Shown piece by piece: positions 8,845 to 21,654 of a DNA stretch of 64,000 nt (positions are counted from its first letter, which is position 1; every line of letters starts with the position of its first letter). The position numbers and the translations under genes were made by a program. The notes beneath the pieces are model-generated. The model was not told where the DNA came from. It made no database searches and was given only the letters and a program-made list of their open reading frames with translations. This stretch comes from Enterovibrio qingdaonensis. GTDB taxonomy: Bacteria; Pseudomonadota; Gammaproteobacteria; Enterobacterales; Vibrionaceae. The stretch lies in assembly GCF_028683135.1 (NCBI RefSeq), contig NZ_JAJUBB010000016.1, positions 1-64,000 of the forward strand. Direction: 5' to 3'.

Positions 8845-8876
8845 AAAAAGCCCCTGCGTCGGCAAGGGCTGTTTTT
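8845..8876 (-). terminator. Intrinsic terminator of the chemoreceptor gene
   Basis: Read leftward, AGCCCTTGC and GCAGGGGCT form a stem with a CGAC loop and one mismatch, followed by TTTTT. It ends the gene starting at 9985. Confidence 0.7.
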
Positions 8877-8899
8877 GAATCTTATCGTGTCATGCTGGC

Positions 8900-9985
8900 T
8901 TATCTGATAGAGCTTTCAGTAATGAGTCTTTCTAGCGCATCGGTCACTTGAATACTGCCATGCTCCATGGCATTGAGGTGACTGACCATAGAGTGGAAAT
9001 CACCACGGTGTCCGGCTTCCAGTGCCATACGGCCTGAATCATGGACTTGTTTGTGTGGAGCATCGATCGCGTTGAACGAAGGGGTAGATTTAAAATGTTT
9101 TGCGCCATCGCCTTCGAAGTACCACTTACCTAATCGACACTCAGTATGTCGGTTCACTTGCTGTCCAAACTCGCCGAGGCTGATGTGTTTGTAGATCGCG
9201 CTCTTCCAGACAGCGTGGTCGAGTTTGACGGTGTTTAAAAACGAGGAAACGGCGGCGTTTTGAATGACACGTTGCATGTTCTTCGATTTTTCAATGACCT
9301 GATGCACAACAGCTTCTATCTGATTTGACGACGCGGCGACATCATCAGCACCACGCTGGCTTTCTTCTACAAGATGCGCAATATCGGCATTCTGGTCGAT
9401 GACTTTTTTCACCAATGCTTCAATTTGGCTGCTGGATTCTCCGGCCTTTCGGGCTAGTTGACGAACTTCATCAGCAACGACCGCAAAACCACGTCCTGCT
9501 TCACCCGCGCGTGCGGCTTCAATTGCAGCATTTAGGGCTAGCAGGTTGGTCTGCTCTGAGATTTCTTGAACAGCAGCAACAAAACGATTGATGGACGTAG
9601 TGGTTTGCGTTAACTCGGCAACCGCAGCACTGTTTCGGACAGCCTCTTCGGTAATGCGGTTTGCGCGGGTGGATAGGTTGGCTAATGCCGTCAAAGTTTG
9701 TGCAAACACATCATCGAGCGCACTAAGCTCCGCTTTTTCAGCGACGAGTGTGTCAGCGTTTGATAACAATCCTTCTCGGATCGACTCCAGCATGCTTGCT
9801 CCGTGCTGCTGGCTTTGGCTGGTTTTTGATAAATTGTCTAACTGGCCATTCAGTTCGGCTATTTTGGCATCCTTTTCTTCGAGTTGTTGCTGCAACAGGG
9901 TTAACTGCATGTTGTAGTTGGACTCAACGTCGGCCAGCTTTAGCCTGAACTCTTCATTCTTTTTATTACTATTCCAAAACGGCAT
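8900..9985 (-). CDS. Cytoplasmic methyl-accepting chemotaxis protein with CZB domain
   Basis: 361 residues from the ATG at 9985, which follows an AAGGA site. A frame extension to 10069 lacks one. There is no membrane segment. An N-terminal coiled coil (about 15-65) precedes the receptor signalling domain. The highly conserved tip '[20 protein letters not shown]' pattern lies near 145-165. The C-terminus carries a chemoreceptor zinc-binding (CZB) domain, with His in 'LDHAVW', Cys in '[10 protein letters not shown]' and His in 'HKQVH'. Such soluble receptors sense zinc, hypochlorite or redox state inside the cell and signal through CheW/CheA. Similar architecture is known from Helicobacter TlpD. 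Monocistronic. Confidence 0.9.
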   Translation of the reverse strand: MPFWNSNKKNEEFRLKLADVESNYNMQLTLLQQQLEEKDAKIAELNGQLDNLSKTSQSQQHGASMLESIREGLLSNADTLVAEKAELSALDDVFAQTLTALANLSTRANRITEEAVRNSAAVAELTQTTTSINRFVAAVQEISEQTNLLALNAAIEAARAGEAGRGFAVVADEVRQLARKAGESSSQIEALVKKVIDQNADIAHLVEESQRGADDVAASSNQIEAVVHQVIEKSKNMQRVIQNAAVSSFLNTVKLDHAVWKSAIYKHISLGEFGQQVNRHTECRLGKWYFEGDGAKHFKSTPSFNAIDAPHKQVHDSGRMALEAGHRGDFHSMVSHLNAMEHGSIQVTDALERLITESSIR

Positions 9986-10184
9986 ATACCCATTCCTTGA
10001 GGACAAACAAGCGTAATTACCATCGTAGATAACGTGCGTTAAATCGAGGTGATAATCTTTATAAGACACTGGTAAATATGAATTTTCATTGATCTTAATG
10101 ATAAAAACAATGAAAGACTTTGGCTGAATCTCTCAAAGGTGATTCAGCGGCGAGATATTACGGGAAAGGCGGGGTTGGGAAATG

Positions 10185-10215
10185 AAAACGGCGTCTCATA
10201 GACGCCGTTTTTCGT
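10185..10215. terminator. Terminator downstream of dcuC-like gene
   Basis: AAAACGGCGTC and GACGCCGTTTT form an 11-bp stem with a TCATA loop, with T-rich flanks in both directions. Confidence 0.8.
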
Positions 10216-10224
10216 AACCAGTTG

Positions 10225-11577
10225 TTACAGACCGACAATCAACGAAGCACCCGTTGAAACGATAAGTGCGCCGACCATAGGGATGGCAGTACGTTTAACC
10301 AGCTCGAACGGTGATACACCCGCCACACCGGCAACAGCAACCACTGCGCCCGTGATGGGCGACATTGAACGTGCGATACCAGACGCCAACTGCATAGGCA
10401 TTAGCATGGCAACCGCAGGAATACCGACTTTACCGGCAATCTCTGGCACCATGGCGGCGAACGAGAAGAACGGCGCGTTACCTGAGCCCATGATGATGGC
10501 AGCAAGAGCGATGATTGCGACCATTAGGATCACCATCAATGCAGGCGACACGCTTGCGGCTAATGCGCCGTCTATCAGGGCATTCAGCAGACCGATTGTT
10601 TTCAAACCGTGAGCAAACGTCTGACCTGCAACAACCAAGGTTACAACGCGCGCGAACTGACGACCCATGCTGTCGAAGTAAACCAGAATGTCGCTAAATA
10701 CGGCTTTAGGCGCACGGCGGAAGCCTTCGCACAACATCGCTACAGCGATAGATACCAGCATTGCAGTGACAACGTCGATCTTCACGGTGTCGATCGCCAT
10801 TGGGCTGAACAGTAGAAGCAAAGCCAATGGAATGACAGGCAGTAGTGCATACCAGCTTGGCGGGTTGACTTCGCTGTCTTTCACGTTGATTTCAGTGTCT
10901 TCAGCGGCCGTTTCTTTCTTGTCGAACCAACGTTGAACGAACAGATGAAGTACCGCGATGGTTACCATGGTCACCAGTGCGACTGGCAATTGGTAAGAAA
11001 TGAAGTATTCCGTAACCGGCATGTCAGCCGTGCGCGCTGCAAGGTTTGCGTTGCCTGACGCAGGACCCAAATCAAGACACGCTGCTGTCGCGATAACCGC
11101 CGTTGCCGACATTTTGCTGACGCCAAGGCGAACCAGAATTGGGTACAGGGTTACCATCAACAGCAAACCGAGACCAGAAGCACTAGGGATAAAAATGTTC
11201 AGCAACTGGCCGATGATGTAGCCCAGTGCCATGACAAGATAAGGGGAGTTAAAGTAACCCAGTGGCTTAATGGCGATGTTTACCAGAGCGCGAGACGCAC
11301 CGATGTGGTCCATATAATGGGCAAAACCGCCAACCGCCATGATGATGAGACCAAGGCCAGCGACGGTTTTACTCATCGTCTGTTTAACAAACGTAAAAAT
11401 GTCGAGAGCGACTGAGCCACTAGAAGCAGACTCCGCCAATGGTAAACCTGTGCCGAAAAATACACTGGCGACCATTAATAACATACCGCCCAAGAAGAGG
11501 GTGGTTTGAGGGTTGTAACGCTTAACAATTAAATAGCCGACAGCAACGATCACTATCAGGCTGAATAAGGTTGTCAT
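10225..11577 (-). CDS. dcuC: DcuC family C4-dicarboxylate transporter
   Basis: 450 residues and very hydrophobic, with about 12 predicted helices. The start 'LFSLIVIVAVGYLIVKRYNPQ' pattern, 'AVGGFAHYMDHIGAS' and 'SGNAPFFSFAAM' are typical of the DcuC family (anaerobic C4-dicarboxylate carriers). Family members exchange or export succinate and take up fumarate or malate in the inner membrane. A good GGAGAAG site precedes the start. It is a single gene with its own terminator. Whether this copy works in fermentation or carries another acid cannot be told. I did not find a clear FNR box upstream. Confidence 0.88.
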   Translation of the reverse strand: MTTLFSLIVIVAVGYLIVKRYNPQTTLFLGGMLLMVASVFFGTGLPLAESASSGSVALDIFTFVKQTMSKTVAGLGLIIMAVGGFAHYMDHIGASRALVNIAIKPLGYFNSPYLVMALGYIIGQLLNIFIPSASGLGLLLMVTLYPILVRLGVSKMSATAVIATAACLDLGPASGNANLAARTADMPVTEYFISYQLPVALVTMVTIAVLHLFVQRWFDKKETAAEDTEINVKDSEVNPPSWYALLPVIPLALLLLFSPMAIDTVKIDVVTAMLVSIAVAMLCEGFRRAPKAVFSDILVYFDSMGRQFARVVTLVVAGQTFAHGLKTIGLLNALIDGALAASVSPALMVILMVAIIALAAIIMGSGNAPFFSFAAMVPEIAGKVGIPAVAMLMPMQLASGIARSMSPITGAVVAVAGVAGVSPFELVKRTAIPMVGALIVSTGASLIVGL

Positions 11578-12127
11578 TCATGCTTCTCCATAAACAAAAA
11601 TCGACACGAACGCATATCGACCGCATTGAATAAAGCAGCCAGATAACGTGTCACTTTCTTTGGTTTTCTTTCGATAAGTCAAAGAGTCACAGGAGATTTA
11701 CCAGCACAGCCGGGATTGCACAACGGAATTCAGCTTGGTGAATAATCGAACTATTGATGTATTTGTTAATTGTATTGTTGAGATGATTTAGCATCAAAAA
11801 GTGGCTAAGCAAATAACACGTAGTTTTAGGGTTTAATTAATTTGTTTGAATTTTTGCAGCGAAGGGTTTGCGAAAGTGCGGAATCCGGTTTCGGAATAAA
11901 TGACGTTGTACAGTTTCGTGACAATACACGGCTAGAAATCGCGTCACTTTGAATATAACGCATGCCAGTAGCGCGGAAATAATGTTCAATCATGAGATGT
12001 CGGTCACACCTCATGGCGAGTTTAATACGGGGCTGATCATCCCTATTTGAAAAATCCACATTGCGTTAACAATGTGTAAGTGTGCACGTTAAGAACGATT
12101 CATGTCGACAAGGTCGGAAGCATCTTC
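11578..12127. other. Long intergenic region upstream of dcuC
   Basis: About 550 AT-rich bases between two leftward genes. It must hold the end of the SDR transcript and the dcuC promoter. A 77-codon leftward frame at 11826-12059 has no recognisable features and no ribosome binding site. No clear TTGAT-N4-ATCAA (FNR) or TGTGA-N6-TCACA (CRP) site was seen. Confidence 0.4.
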
Positions 12128-12832
12128 TTACCAAGGTATTTCTGTGCCATCGACATTGAGGAACTTCCCGCTGTCTTGCAAAGACAAGTTAGTAAGAACA
12201 TTGACCAATCCTTCCACCGATGTTTCTGTCGAGATCAGAGCATTAGGCCCGCCCATTTCAGTTTGAACCCACCCCGGATGAAGCGCGACTGCAATAATCC
12301 CTTCTGGAGAGAGGTCGTTGGAAAGGCTTTTCACCACAGAGTTCAGTGCCGCTTTTGATGAACGATAAATATAACCACCGCCTGCGGTGTTTTCGGTCAT
12401 GCTTCCAACTTTTGATGACAACGCAGCAAAGACACCGGGTGAACCAGCGCGTAGTTGTGGGTAGAACGCTTCAGCAATTTTAAGAGGAGCAATGGTGTTT
12501 GTTTCTAATACCTTGCGCCATTCGCCCACATCGGTGTTTCCAAACCCATAGCCTTTGGGGCCAAAGTAGCCAGCATTATTGATGACCAAATTGTATTTGC
12601 GATCTTTTAGCTTTGCGGACAACGCATTGATGGCTTGATGATCGGTTACATCTAACGCTGATAGCGAGAGTTTGGGATAAGTGTGCGCGAGTTCTTGCAA
12701 GTCGTAGGCTTCTGAGGGTTTCCTACACGTTGCATCAACCTCCCAGCCCGCTGTTAGATAGGCGCGTGTCAACGCGAGTCCAATACCGCGATTGGCTCCA
12801 GTAATGAAAAGCTGCTTGTTGGGTAGCGCCAT
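12128..12832 (-). CDS. Short-chain dehydrogenase/reductase, C-factor-like
   Basis: A classical SDR of 234 residues. The NAD(P)-binding glycine motif TGANRGIG is at 11-18, NNAG at about 85-88, and the catalytic pair Tyr156 and Lys160 lies in 'YIYRSSK'. The 'DVTDHQAINALSAKL' region and the overall length resemble the C-factor (CsgA-like) subgroup. Its substrate is unknown. Single gene, with an AGGACAAC ribosome binding site. It shows no evident functional link with the neighbouring transporter or PTS genes. Confidence 0.85.
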   Translation of the reverse strand: MALPNKQLFITGANRGIGLALTRAYLTAGWEVDATCRKPSEAYDLQELAHTYPKLSLSALDVTDHQAINALSAKLKDRKYNLVINNAGYFGPKGYGFGNTDVGEWRKVLETNTIAPLKIAEAFYPQLRAGSPGVFAALSSKVGSMTENTAGGGYIYRSSKAALNSVVKSLSNDLSPEGIIAVALHPGWVQTEMGGPNALISTETSVEGLVNVLTNLSLQDSGKFLNVDGTEIPW

Positions 12833-13082
12833 GATTGTTGTCCTATTTAAGCTATTGATGGAACGGGCTTAGGTGTGAATTTAACGCAATATCAAGTAAT
12901 ACATCAGCAAGGTAGTTCTCGCGATATAGACTGTCATCTGGTTAAGTTTAAAAAGTGCATGTGGGTCACTAAGTGTGCGTGAATTATGCTGCTTAGTGGA
13001 CAGATGAGCGGGGTATATCGGTGGTTGTATTCCCCCCTAAGATGTAATGCGGATCGGCTGAATTGTCCGAATGGGTGATCAC

Positions 13083-13107
13083 AAAAAAGCGGTGCATTGA
13101 GCACCGC
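13083..13107 (-). terminator. Intrinsic terminator of the ptsG-like gene
   Basis: Read leftward, GCGGTGC and GCACCGC form a 7-bp stem with a TCAAT loop followed by six T residues. Confidence 0.8.
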
Positions 13108-13167
13108 AAAAGTTGGGAGGAGCGACTTGTCCCGAGTCATGAAGAGTACTCGAACTCCTTGGGGGAA

Positions 13168-14634
13168 TTAAGAAGCCCCGAGTACTGCTGTCATATCGGT
13201 TTTTATGTTATCTGATTGCGTACCAAAAATGGCTTGTAGGTTGTCACCGACCACCACGACATCTACCGCGCCCAACGCCTTAATCGCATTGACATCAGCC
13301 TGACCTATGTCTTTAAGGCTGACGCGAAGTCGAGTGATACACGCATCTACGTTGTCGATGTTGTTTTTGCCACCCATTGCCAATACAAGGTTCTGAGCCA
13401 ATTCTTCGCCGATAGCTCCGGATGTTTCAGCCTCAGTGGTAGGCTCGTCTTCACGCCCTGGTGTTTTTAAATCAAACGCTTTGATCGAGAAGCGGAACAG
13501 GAAGTAGTAAAGGGCAGCCCACAGCGGACCAATGATGATGTACAGTGCGGCGTTTTCAGACAATCCCCAGTAAAGGAAGAATTGAAGTGCACCGTGCGCA
13601 AAGTCAGTGCTATGCAGGATTTCAAAGTAGTTCGTGATGGCAAAGCCGATGCCCGTCAGTACACAGTGAACAACGTACAGAACAGGTGCAACAAACAAGA
13701 AGGTAAATTCAACGGGTTCCGTGATGCCTGTTAACCAAGAGGTGAATGCAGCAGATGCCATCAAACCGCCCACCATGACTTTATTTTCCGGTTTCGCGCA
13801 GTGGTACATGGCGAGTGCTGCCGCTGGCAGAGCCCACATGGTATACATAAAGCCGCCGCCTAGACCGGTTGCTGTTTTATCGCCAGCGAAGAAACGTTGA
13901 AGTTCACCGCGAACCACGTCGCCATTTTCATTGACGAAGCTCCCGACCTCGAAGAACCACACCGCATTCCAAACATGGTGTAAACCAAGTGGGATCAAAG
14001 CGCGCTCAACAAAACCGTAAATACCAAATGCGGTAGGCTGACCCAGACCGCTCACGGCGTCGATACCACCATAAATTCCCGCGCTGACCAACGGCCACAC
14101 GAATGCACAAGCAATACCAAGGAAAAGAGAAACGAAAGCGGTAATGATAGGAACGAAGCGTTTTCCGGCGAAGAACGCAAGGTAATCTGGCAACTTGATA
14201 GTATGGAAACGGTTAAAGAAGTAAGCAGCAAAACAACCAATAAGCAGGGAACCGAAAATACCGGTATTCAGGCTGTTTATCCCCATCATTTGGGTGAGAT
14301 AGCCCTGATGCTCTTCAATGCCCCGAAGCACCACAGTCTGGCCCATTGCCGCATTAAAAACGACCCAACCTGCGACTGCTGCTAGCGCGGCGGTACCGTC
14401 ATTGTTTTTAGCAAGGCCTATCGCGACGCCGATGACAAATAACAGTGTGATATTGCCAAAAATCATGTCAGCGGATTGCATCATGATTGACCAGAATGCA
14501 TCCGGAAAAAACAAATGTTGTGTTAAACCAAAGTTACCGACACCGAGCATTAAGCCTGCTGCGGGTAATACTGCAACGGGCAGCATTAGCGACCGCCCGA
14601 TTTTTTGTGCTTGTCCAAAGAATGAGCTGAACAT
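13168..14634 (-). CDS. ptsG: PTS glucose-type permease, EIIC-EIIB (PtsG-like)
   Basis: 488 residues. It is collinear with E. coli PtsG, from '[23 protein letters not shown]' through '[15 protein letters not shown]', '[12 protein letters not shown]' and '[10 protein letters not shown]' in the membrane EIIC domain, to a C-terminal EIIB domain. The phosphorylated cysteine is Cys432 in 'DACITRLRV'. It would import and phosphorylate glucose (or a close analogue) with Crr/EI/HPr encoded elsewhere. I chose the ATG at 14634 after GAGGGA. The frame extends 13 codons further without support. It is divergent from a two-component system and sugar-binding protein. This could be a second, regulated glucose permease, and the exact sugar is not proven. 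Confidence 0.85.
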   Translation of the reverse strand: MFSSFFGQAQKIGRSLMLPVAVLPAAGLMLGVGNFGLTQHLFFPDAFWSIMMQSADMIFGNITLLFVIGVAIGLAKNNDGTAALAAVAGWVVFNAAMGQTVVLRGIEEHQGYLTQMMGINSLNTGIFGSLLIGCFAAYFFNRFHTIKLPDYLAFFAGKRFVPIITAFVSLFLGIACAFVWPLVSAGIYGGIDAVSGLGQPTAFGIYGFVERALIPLGLHHVWNAVWFFEVGSFVNENGDVVRGELQRFFAGDKTATGLGGGFMYTMWALPAAALAMYHCAKPENKVMVGGLMASAAFTSWLTGITEPVEFTFLFVAPVLYVVHCVLTGIGFAITNYFEILHSTDFAHGALQFFLYWGLSENAALYIIIGPLWAALYYFLFRFSIKAFDLKTPGREDEPTTEAETSGAIGEELAQNLVLAMGGKNNIDNVDACITRLRVSLKDIGQADVNAIKALGAVDVVVVGDNLQAIFGTQSDNIKTDMTAVLGAS

Positions 14635-14874
14635 AACAGATCCCTCTATTGTGGAAGTTTTTGATCCCAGCACTCTGCGAGTTGGGATAATTCCATGTTA
14701 TTGGGTTCAGAATCTCGGTAGGTATCATTTGGAAATGAGTTTGTATCAGCACGGTTACATAGGACGTTTGACCCAGATAAAAGCGTGATATTGTTCGAAT
14801 AATCACCAGCCTAACCACTCACTGTTAAATAGGTCAGTGCCATTATTGCCCTATGGAAAACAAGGAGGTGGCAC
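14635..14874. promoter_or_regulatory. Divergent control region, ptsG-like gene and response regulator
   Basis: 240 bases separate two genes read in opposite directions. CACTG and CAGTG form a short inverted repeat just before the response-regulator ribosome binding site (AAGGAGGTGG). No certain -35/-10 pair or CRP site is visible. It is the obvious place for binding by the adjacent response regulator. Confidence 0.4.
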
Positions 14875-15582
14875 ATGGCATTTCAAAAAAGGATTTTGAT
14901 TGTCGATGACAGCGAAGAATTGAGAGATGCGCTTAGAGAGTATCTCACCAAATCAGGATTTGAGGTGGTAACGGCCGCTGACGGTGAAGAGATGCATAAA
15001 GTCTTGGCCGTCGGAGAGCCTAGCTTGATCATCCTCGATGTTATGTTGCCGGGGGATGACGGCTTCACCCTGTGTAGTCAAATTCGTAAAACCTCAAACG
15101 TCCCCATCATTATGTTGACCGCCGTGACTGACGAGATTGATCGTGTTACGGGATTAGAACTTGGGGCGGATGACTACATTACGAAGACATTCAGCCCGCG
15201 TGAATTACTTGCCCGTATTAAAGCCTTGCTCCGCCGCTCTCAATTCAATCAAGGGTTAGAAGGAGCACGATATATCTGCTTTCTTGATTGGAAACTCGAT
15301 ACGCTAGCTCGGGTGTTAGTGACCCCCAAGGGTGAGGAGTCCACCTTGTCAGGTGCGGACTTTTCGTTGCTTAACTTATTTTTGCGCCACCCGAATAAAC
15401 CCCTTAGCCGAAATATAATCTCTGAGACGATTCGTGGTCGTGAAGCCATGCCGCTTGAGCGAGGAATTGATATTCAAGTCAGTCGCTTGAGGGCAAAGCT
15501 AGAAGACCACGACCATGTATTGATCCGCACCCTTCGCAATGAAGGCTATATGCTAAGTGCAGACGTGATCCATGAAGCCTAA
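14875..15582 (+). CDS. OmpR-family response regulator
   Basis: 235 residues: an N-terminal receiver domain (about 5-118) and a C-terminal winged-helix DNA-binding domain (about 135-230). Acidic pocket residues Asp11 and Asp12, phosphoacceptor Asp55 ('IILDVMLPG') and Lys104 are present. The usual Lys-Pro after the last strand is Lys-Thr here ('ITKTFSPRE'), a mild deviation. The gene has a strong ribosome binding site and overlaps the histidine kinase gene by 11 bases, so it forms one operon with the kinase and a sugar-binding protein. The probable target is the divergent PTS permease. Confidence 0.9.
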   Translation: MAFQKRILIVDDSEELRDALREYLTKSGFEVVTAADGEEMHKVLAVGEPSLIILDVMLPGDDGFTLCSQIRKTSNVPIIMLTAVTDEIDRVTGLELGADDYITKTFSPRELLARIKALLRRSQFNQGLEGARYICFLDWKLDTLARVLVTPKGEESTLSGADFSLLNLFLRHPNKPLSRNIISETIRGREAMPLERGIDIQVSRLRAKLEDHDHVLIRTLRNEGYMLSADVIHEA

Positions 15583-17077
15583 ACCCAGATACTTTTTTCC
15601 TGGTAAGTTGCTTGGGCGGTTGTGGCCGTTGGGGCTGGCGAGCCGTTTTATCTTGATGTTGTCTTTGGTGATCCTGACATCACAAGCTCTGACGAGTGCC
15701 GTTTGGTACAATTACAGTTACCTTCAGGAAAAAGAAGGACTAGAAACCGCCCTTGAGAGTATCGCCTCCAATGCGGCGTTTACCGTCTCCTATTATCGAA
15801 AGCTACCGAAATCCAGCCGACACCTTATTCTTGAACAGAACCGAAGCATGGGTGGGACCCGGTTCTTTATCTCTTTGAACAGTAAACGCATTGATATTGA
15901 TGGCTTGCCGGAGTCTTCACGCAAGCAGGAGCTAGAGACAGTGGTCAATGATGTGCTGCAACGCTCTCTTGGGGCACAAGCCATCATCGACATTAACTTT
16001 GGTCTTCGCAACGATCTTCGCGTGTACGACGCAGAAGTGCCGTTGGATGATATTCCTCATGCCTTTGCCCGCTACACCATCGAGAAAGTAAAAGGTGATC
16101 CGCCGGTATTAGTCATGCAGTTCCGTTTACCTGCCACCGTGAAAGAAGCAAGCCAGTCAGCCCCCTTAGAGCAGTGGTTGTATCTCGCGACAAATCTACC
16201 GTCTCCGTATATTTCGCTGGAATCGCGTTTTCTCGATTCGCGGCAGATCAACTTCATTTTGCTGACGTCGGTGCTCGTGTTGCTGTGTACGTGGCTGATC
16301 GTGAGACGAGAAATCAAACCGATTAAGAACCTAGCCCGTGCTGCCAAGTTAATGGGCAGTAAAATGGATGCGCCGATTATTAAAGAAGAAGGGAGTGGCG
16401 AGCTGATTGCTGCGGTACATGCATTTAACACGATGAACCGGCGTATCCGCGCATACATACGTGACCGAGATTTGTTATTTGGGGCTATCTCCCACGATCT
16501 TAAAACGCCGATTGCATGCTTGAAGCTGCGCACTGAAATGTTGGACGACGACGAGACCAAAATGCGCTTTGAACGCTCGCTCAATGAATTGGAGTTTATG
16601 GTCAAAGGCGCGCTGAACTACATCAAAGACACCGATATCCGTGAGCAAGTTGAATGGGTAGACATCAACGCCGTCTTAGCAGAAATCTCCGCATTTTACG
16701 GCGCAGACAGCCACTACGTGGACGTTGCCGGCGGCGCAACACGTCCGTTTTTGTGCAAACCGGTAGCTATTAAGCGCATGCTTCACAACCTTATTGAAAA
16801 CGGGGTGAAGTATGGCAAACACGTGGATATCTCCATTTTGGATACCCCGAGAAAGCTCATCATCAAAATTCGAGACCATGGCCCCGGTATACCTGATGAG
16901 CTGAGAGAGCGCGTCTTTGAGCCGTACTTTCGTATCAAGCAGGAAAAAGAGGATGGCACTGGGCTTGGACTGAGCATTGTTCGCAACATTGTTCGCGGGC
17001 ATGCGGGGAAATTGGTTCTTCAAAACCACGAAGAGGGTGGCCTTCTCGTCACACTGTCTCTGCCGAGAGAGGAATAA
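15572..17077 (+). CDS. Membrane sensor histidine kinase
   Basis: 501 residues. A first membrane helix is at about 20-42, then a periplasmic sensor region of roughly 185 residues, a second helix at about 228-248 and a HAMP linker. The dimerisation/phosphoacceptor domain has His308 in 'SHDLKTP'. The ATPase domain has 'NLIENGVKYG', 'DHGPGIP' and 'GTGLGLSIV'. It phosphorylates the regulator encoded just upstream. The architecture matches GtrS-like kinases that govern glucose uptake in pseudomonads. A solitary periplasmic sugar-binding protein gene starts 2 bases after the stop, which suggests that the kinase reads a liganded binding protein. That is inference. Confidence 0.9.
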   Translation: MKPKPRYFFPGKLLGRLWPLGLASRFILMLSLVILTSQALTSAVWYNYSYLQEKEGLETALESIASNAAFTVSYYRKLPKSSRHLILEQNRSMGGTRFFISLNSKRIDIDGLPESSRKQELETVVNDVLQRSLGAQAIIDINFGLRNDLRVYDAEVPLDDIPHAFARYTIEKVKGDPPVLVMQFRLPATVKEASQSAPLEQWLYLATNLPSPYISLESRFLDSRQINFILLTSVLVLLCTWLIVRREIKPIKNLARAAKLMGSKMDAPIIKEEGSGELIAAVHAFNTMNRRIRAYIRDRDLLFGAISHDLKTPIACLKLRTEMLDDDETKMRFERSLNELEFMVKGALNYIKDTDIREQVEWVDINAVLAEISAFYGADSHYVDVAGGATRPFLCKPVAIKRMLHNLIENGVKYGKHVDISILDTPRKLIIKIRDHGPGIPDELRERVFEPYFRIKQEKEDGTGLGLSIVRNIVRGHAGKLVLQNHEEGGLLVTLSLPREE

Positions 17078-17079
17078 TC

Positions 17080-18330
17080 ATGAAGCATTCTGTCCTTACG
17101 ACGTTGTTATTATCGATGAGCAACTCAGCCTTGGCTGACTCGGTAGAGTTACTGCATTGGTGGACGTCTAAAGGTGAACGACAAGCCTTAGCGGAGCTAG
17201 AAGCTGCCGTGGAAAGCCAAGGTTTACCTTTTGAGAGTACGCCCGTTTATGGCGGCGGTGGAGACACGGCGATGACAGTGTTGCAAGCACGCGCGATTGC
17301 AGGGAATCCGCCGGAAATTGCGCTTATTGAAGGTCCAGGGATACAGTCTTGGGCAACCCTTGGTTTTGTCACTGACTTGCATGATGTGGCGACAGCGCAA
17401 AATTGGTCGGCGCGTTTTCCTGATATCGCCACCAGTATCAACAGTTACAACGGGCATTTTGTGGCGGCTCCCGTCAACATTCACCGCGTTAACTGGCTTT
17501 GGGCGAACAAGGCGATTTTTGATAAGTATGGCCTGACACCGCCTGGATCTTGGGACGAGTTTTTCACTGTCGCGGACACCTTGAAAAATCACGGTATGCC
17601 CGCGTTGTCCATCGGCAATGAGCCGTGGCAGCTTGCCATGCTGTTTGAAGTGCTGGCATTAGGGCTTTATGGCAGCGACTATTACCGAGACTTATTGATA
17701 CGGTTTGAAGACTCGCTGGTGACGAACCAGAAAACCGTGGATTTGTTCAAAACCTTCCGCCGTTTAAAGCCTTATATGACCGATATCCAAAAGCCCATAT
17801 CTTGGGATCAGGCCACGCTAAATGTTGCAAATGGTCTCGCCGCTATGCAGCTTCAAGGCGATTGGGTGAAAGGAGAGCTCACCGCTATGGGTCACCTTCC
17901 AAATCAGGATTACTACTGTTTACCCGCACCGGGAACGGCGAACACGTTTGTCTACAACGTGGACAGTTTTGTACTGTTTCGCATGAGGACGGAAGAGTCT
18001 GTCTCGATGGCAAATCGATTGGCTGAAACCTTGGTTTCTGCGGAGTTTCAGTCCAAGTTTAATCAGAAAAAAGGCTCAATTCCCATTCTGAATGATGTGG
18101 ATATGACGCCGTTTGATTCGTGCTCCAAGGCATCAAAACAGCAGTTCCATTTCGCAGAAGAAAACAACACACTGCTTCCGAGCATGTCAGATTCCATGGC
18201 AATTGCCCCGCAACTTCAAGAGCCCATGCTTCAGCTAATCAATCATTACTTTAACGATGATACCTATACCGAAGAAGAAGCCATTGCGCAGTTTTTGAAA
18301 ATAGCCGCCAGTGTGCACTTTAGCGGCTAG
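17080..18330 (+). CDS. Solitary periplasmic sugar-binding protein (family 1)
   Basis: 416 residues with a signal peptide (about 1-19, cleaved near SALA). It is a family 1 extracellular solute-binding protein: 'LLHWWTSKGERQAL' at the mature N-terminus, 'GNPPEIALIEGP' and 'AAMQLQGDWVKGEL' are typical of glucose/mannose-binding proteins of the GtsA type. No permease or ATPase genes accompany it. Instead it is the third gene of a two-component operon, 2 bases behind the kinase. A role as periplasmic glucose sensor subunit rather than transporter component is likely, but a partner transporter elsewhere cannot be excluded. Confidence 0.85.
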   Translation: MKHSVLTTLLLSMSNSALADSVELLHWWTSKGERQALAELEAAVESQGLPFESTPVYGGGGDTAMTVLQARAIAGNPPEIALIEGPGIQSWATLGFVTDLHDVATAQNWSARFPDIATSINSYNGHFVAAPVNIHRVNWLWANKAIFDKYGLTPPGSWDEFFTVADTLKNHGMPALSIGNEPWQLAMLFEVLALGLYGSDYYRDLLIRFEDSLVTNQKTVDLFKTFRRLKPYMTDIQKPISWDQATLNVANGLAAMQLQGDWVKGELTAMGHLPNQDYYCLPAPGTANTFVYNVDSFVLFRMRTEESVSMANRLAETLVSAEFQSKFNQKKGSIPILNDVDMTPFDSCSKASKQQFHFAEENNTLLPSMSDSMAIAPQLQEPMLQLINHYFNDDTYTEEEAIAQFLKIAASVHFSG

Positions 18331-18354
18331 TCGTTGATGTGAGTTTGACGGGGA

Positions 18355-18379
18355 GAAAAGCCGCCGAATAGGGGCGGCT
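18355..18379 (-). terminator. Intrinsic terminator of lacZ
   Basis: Read leftward, AGCCGCC (complement of 18373-18379) and GGCGGCT (complement of 18359-18365) form a 7-bp stem followed by TTTTCTCC. It lies between the converging binding-protein and beta-galactosidase genes. Confidence 0.65.
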
Positions 18380-18387
18380 CTATGTAC

Positions 18388-21564
<3,177 letters not shown>

Positions 21565-21654
21565 CTATTAAAGCCAAGCTTAGACCAATTTAGTGAACCA
21601 GATGACTTTGAACTGAAAGCAATTTTTAATATTTTAGTGATGTAAGTTCAGCAC

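Noticed and set aside
11826-12059. 77-codon leftward frame in the dcuC upstream region
   Set aside because: No ribosome binding site, no recognisable composition or motif. The region is more likely regulatory.
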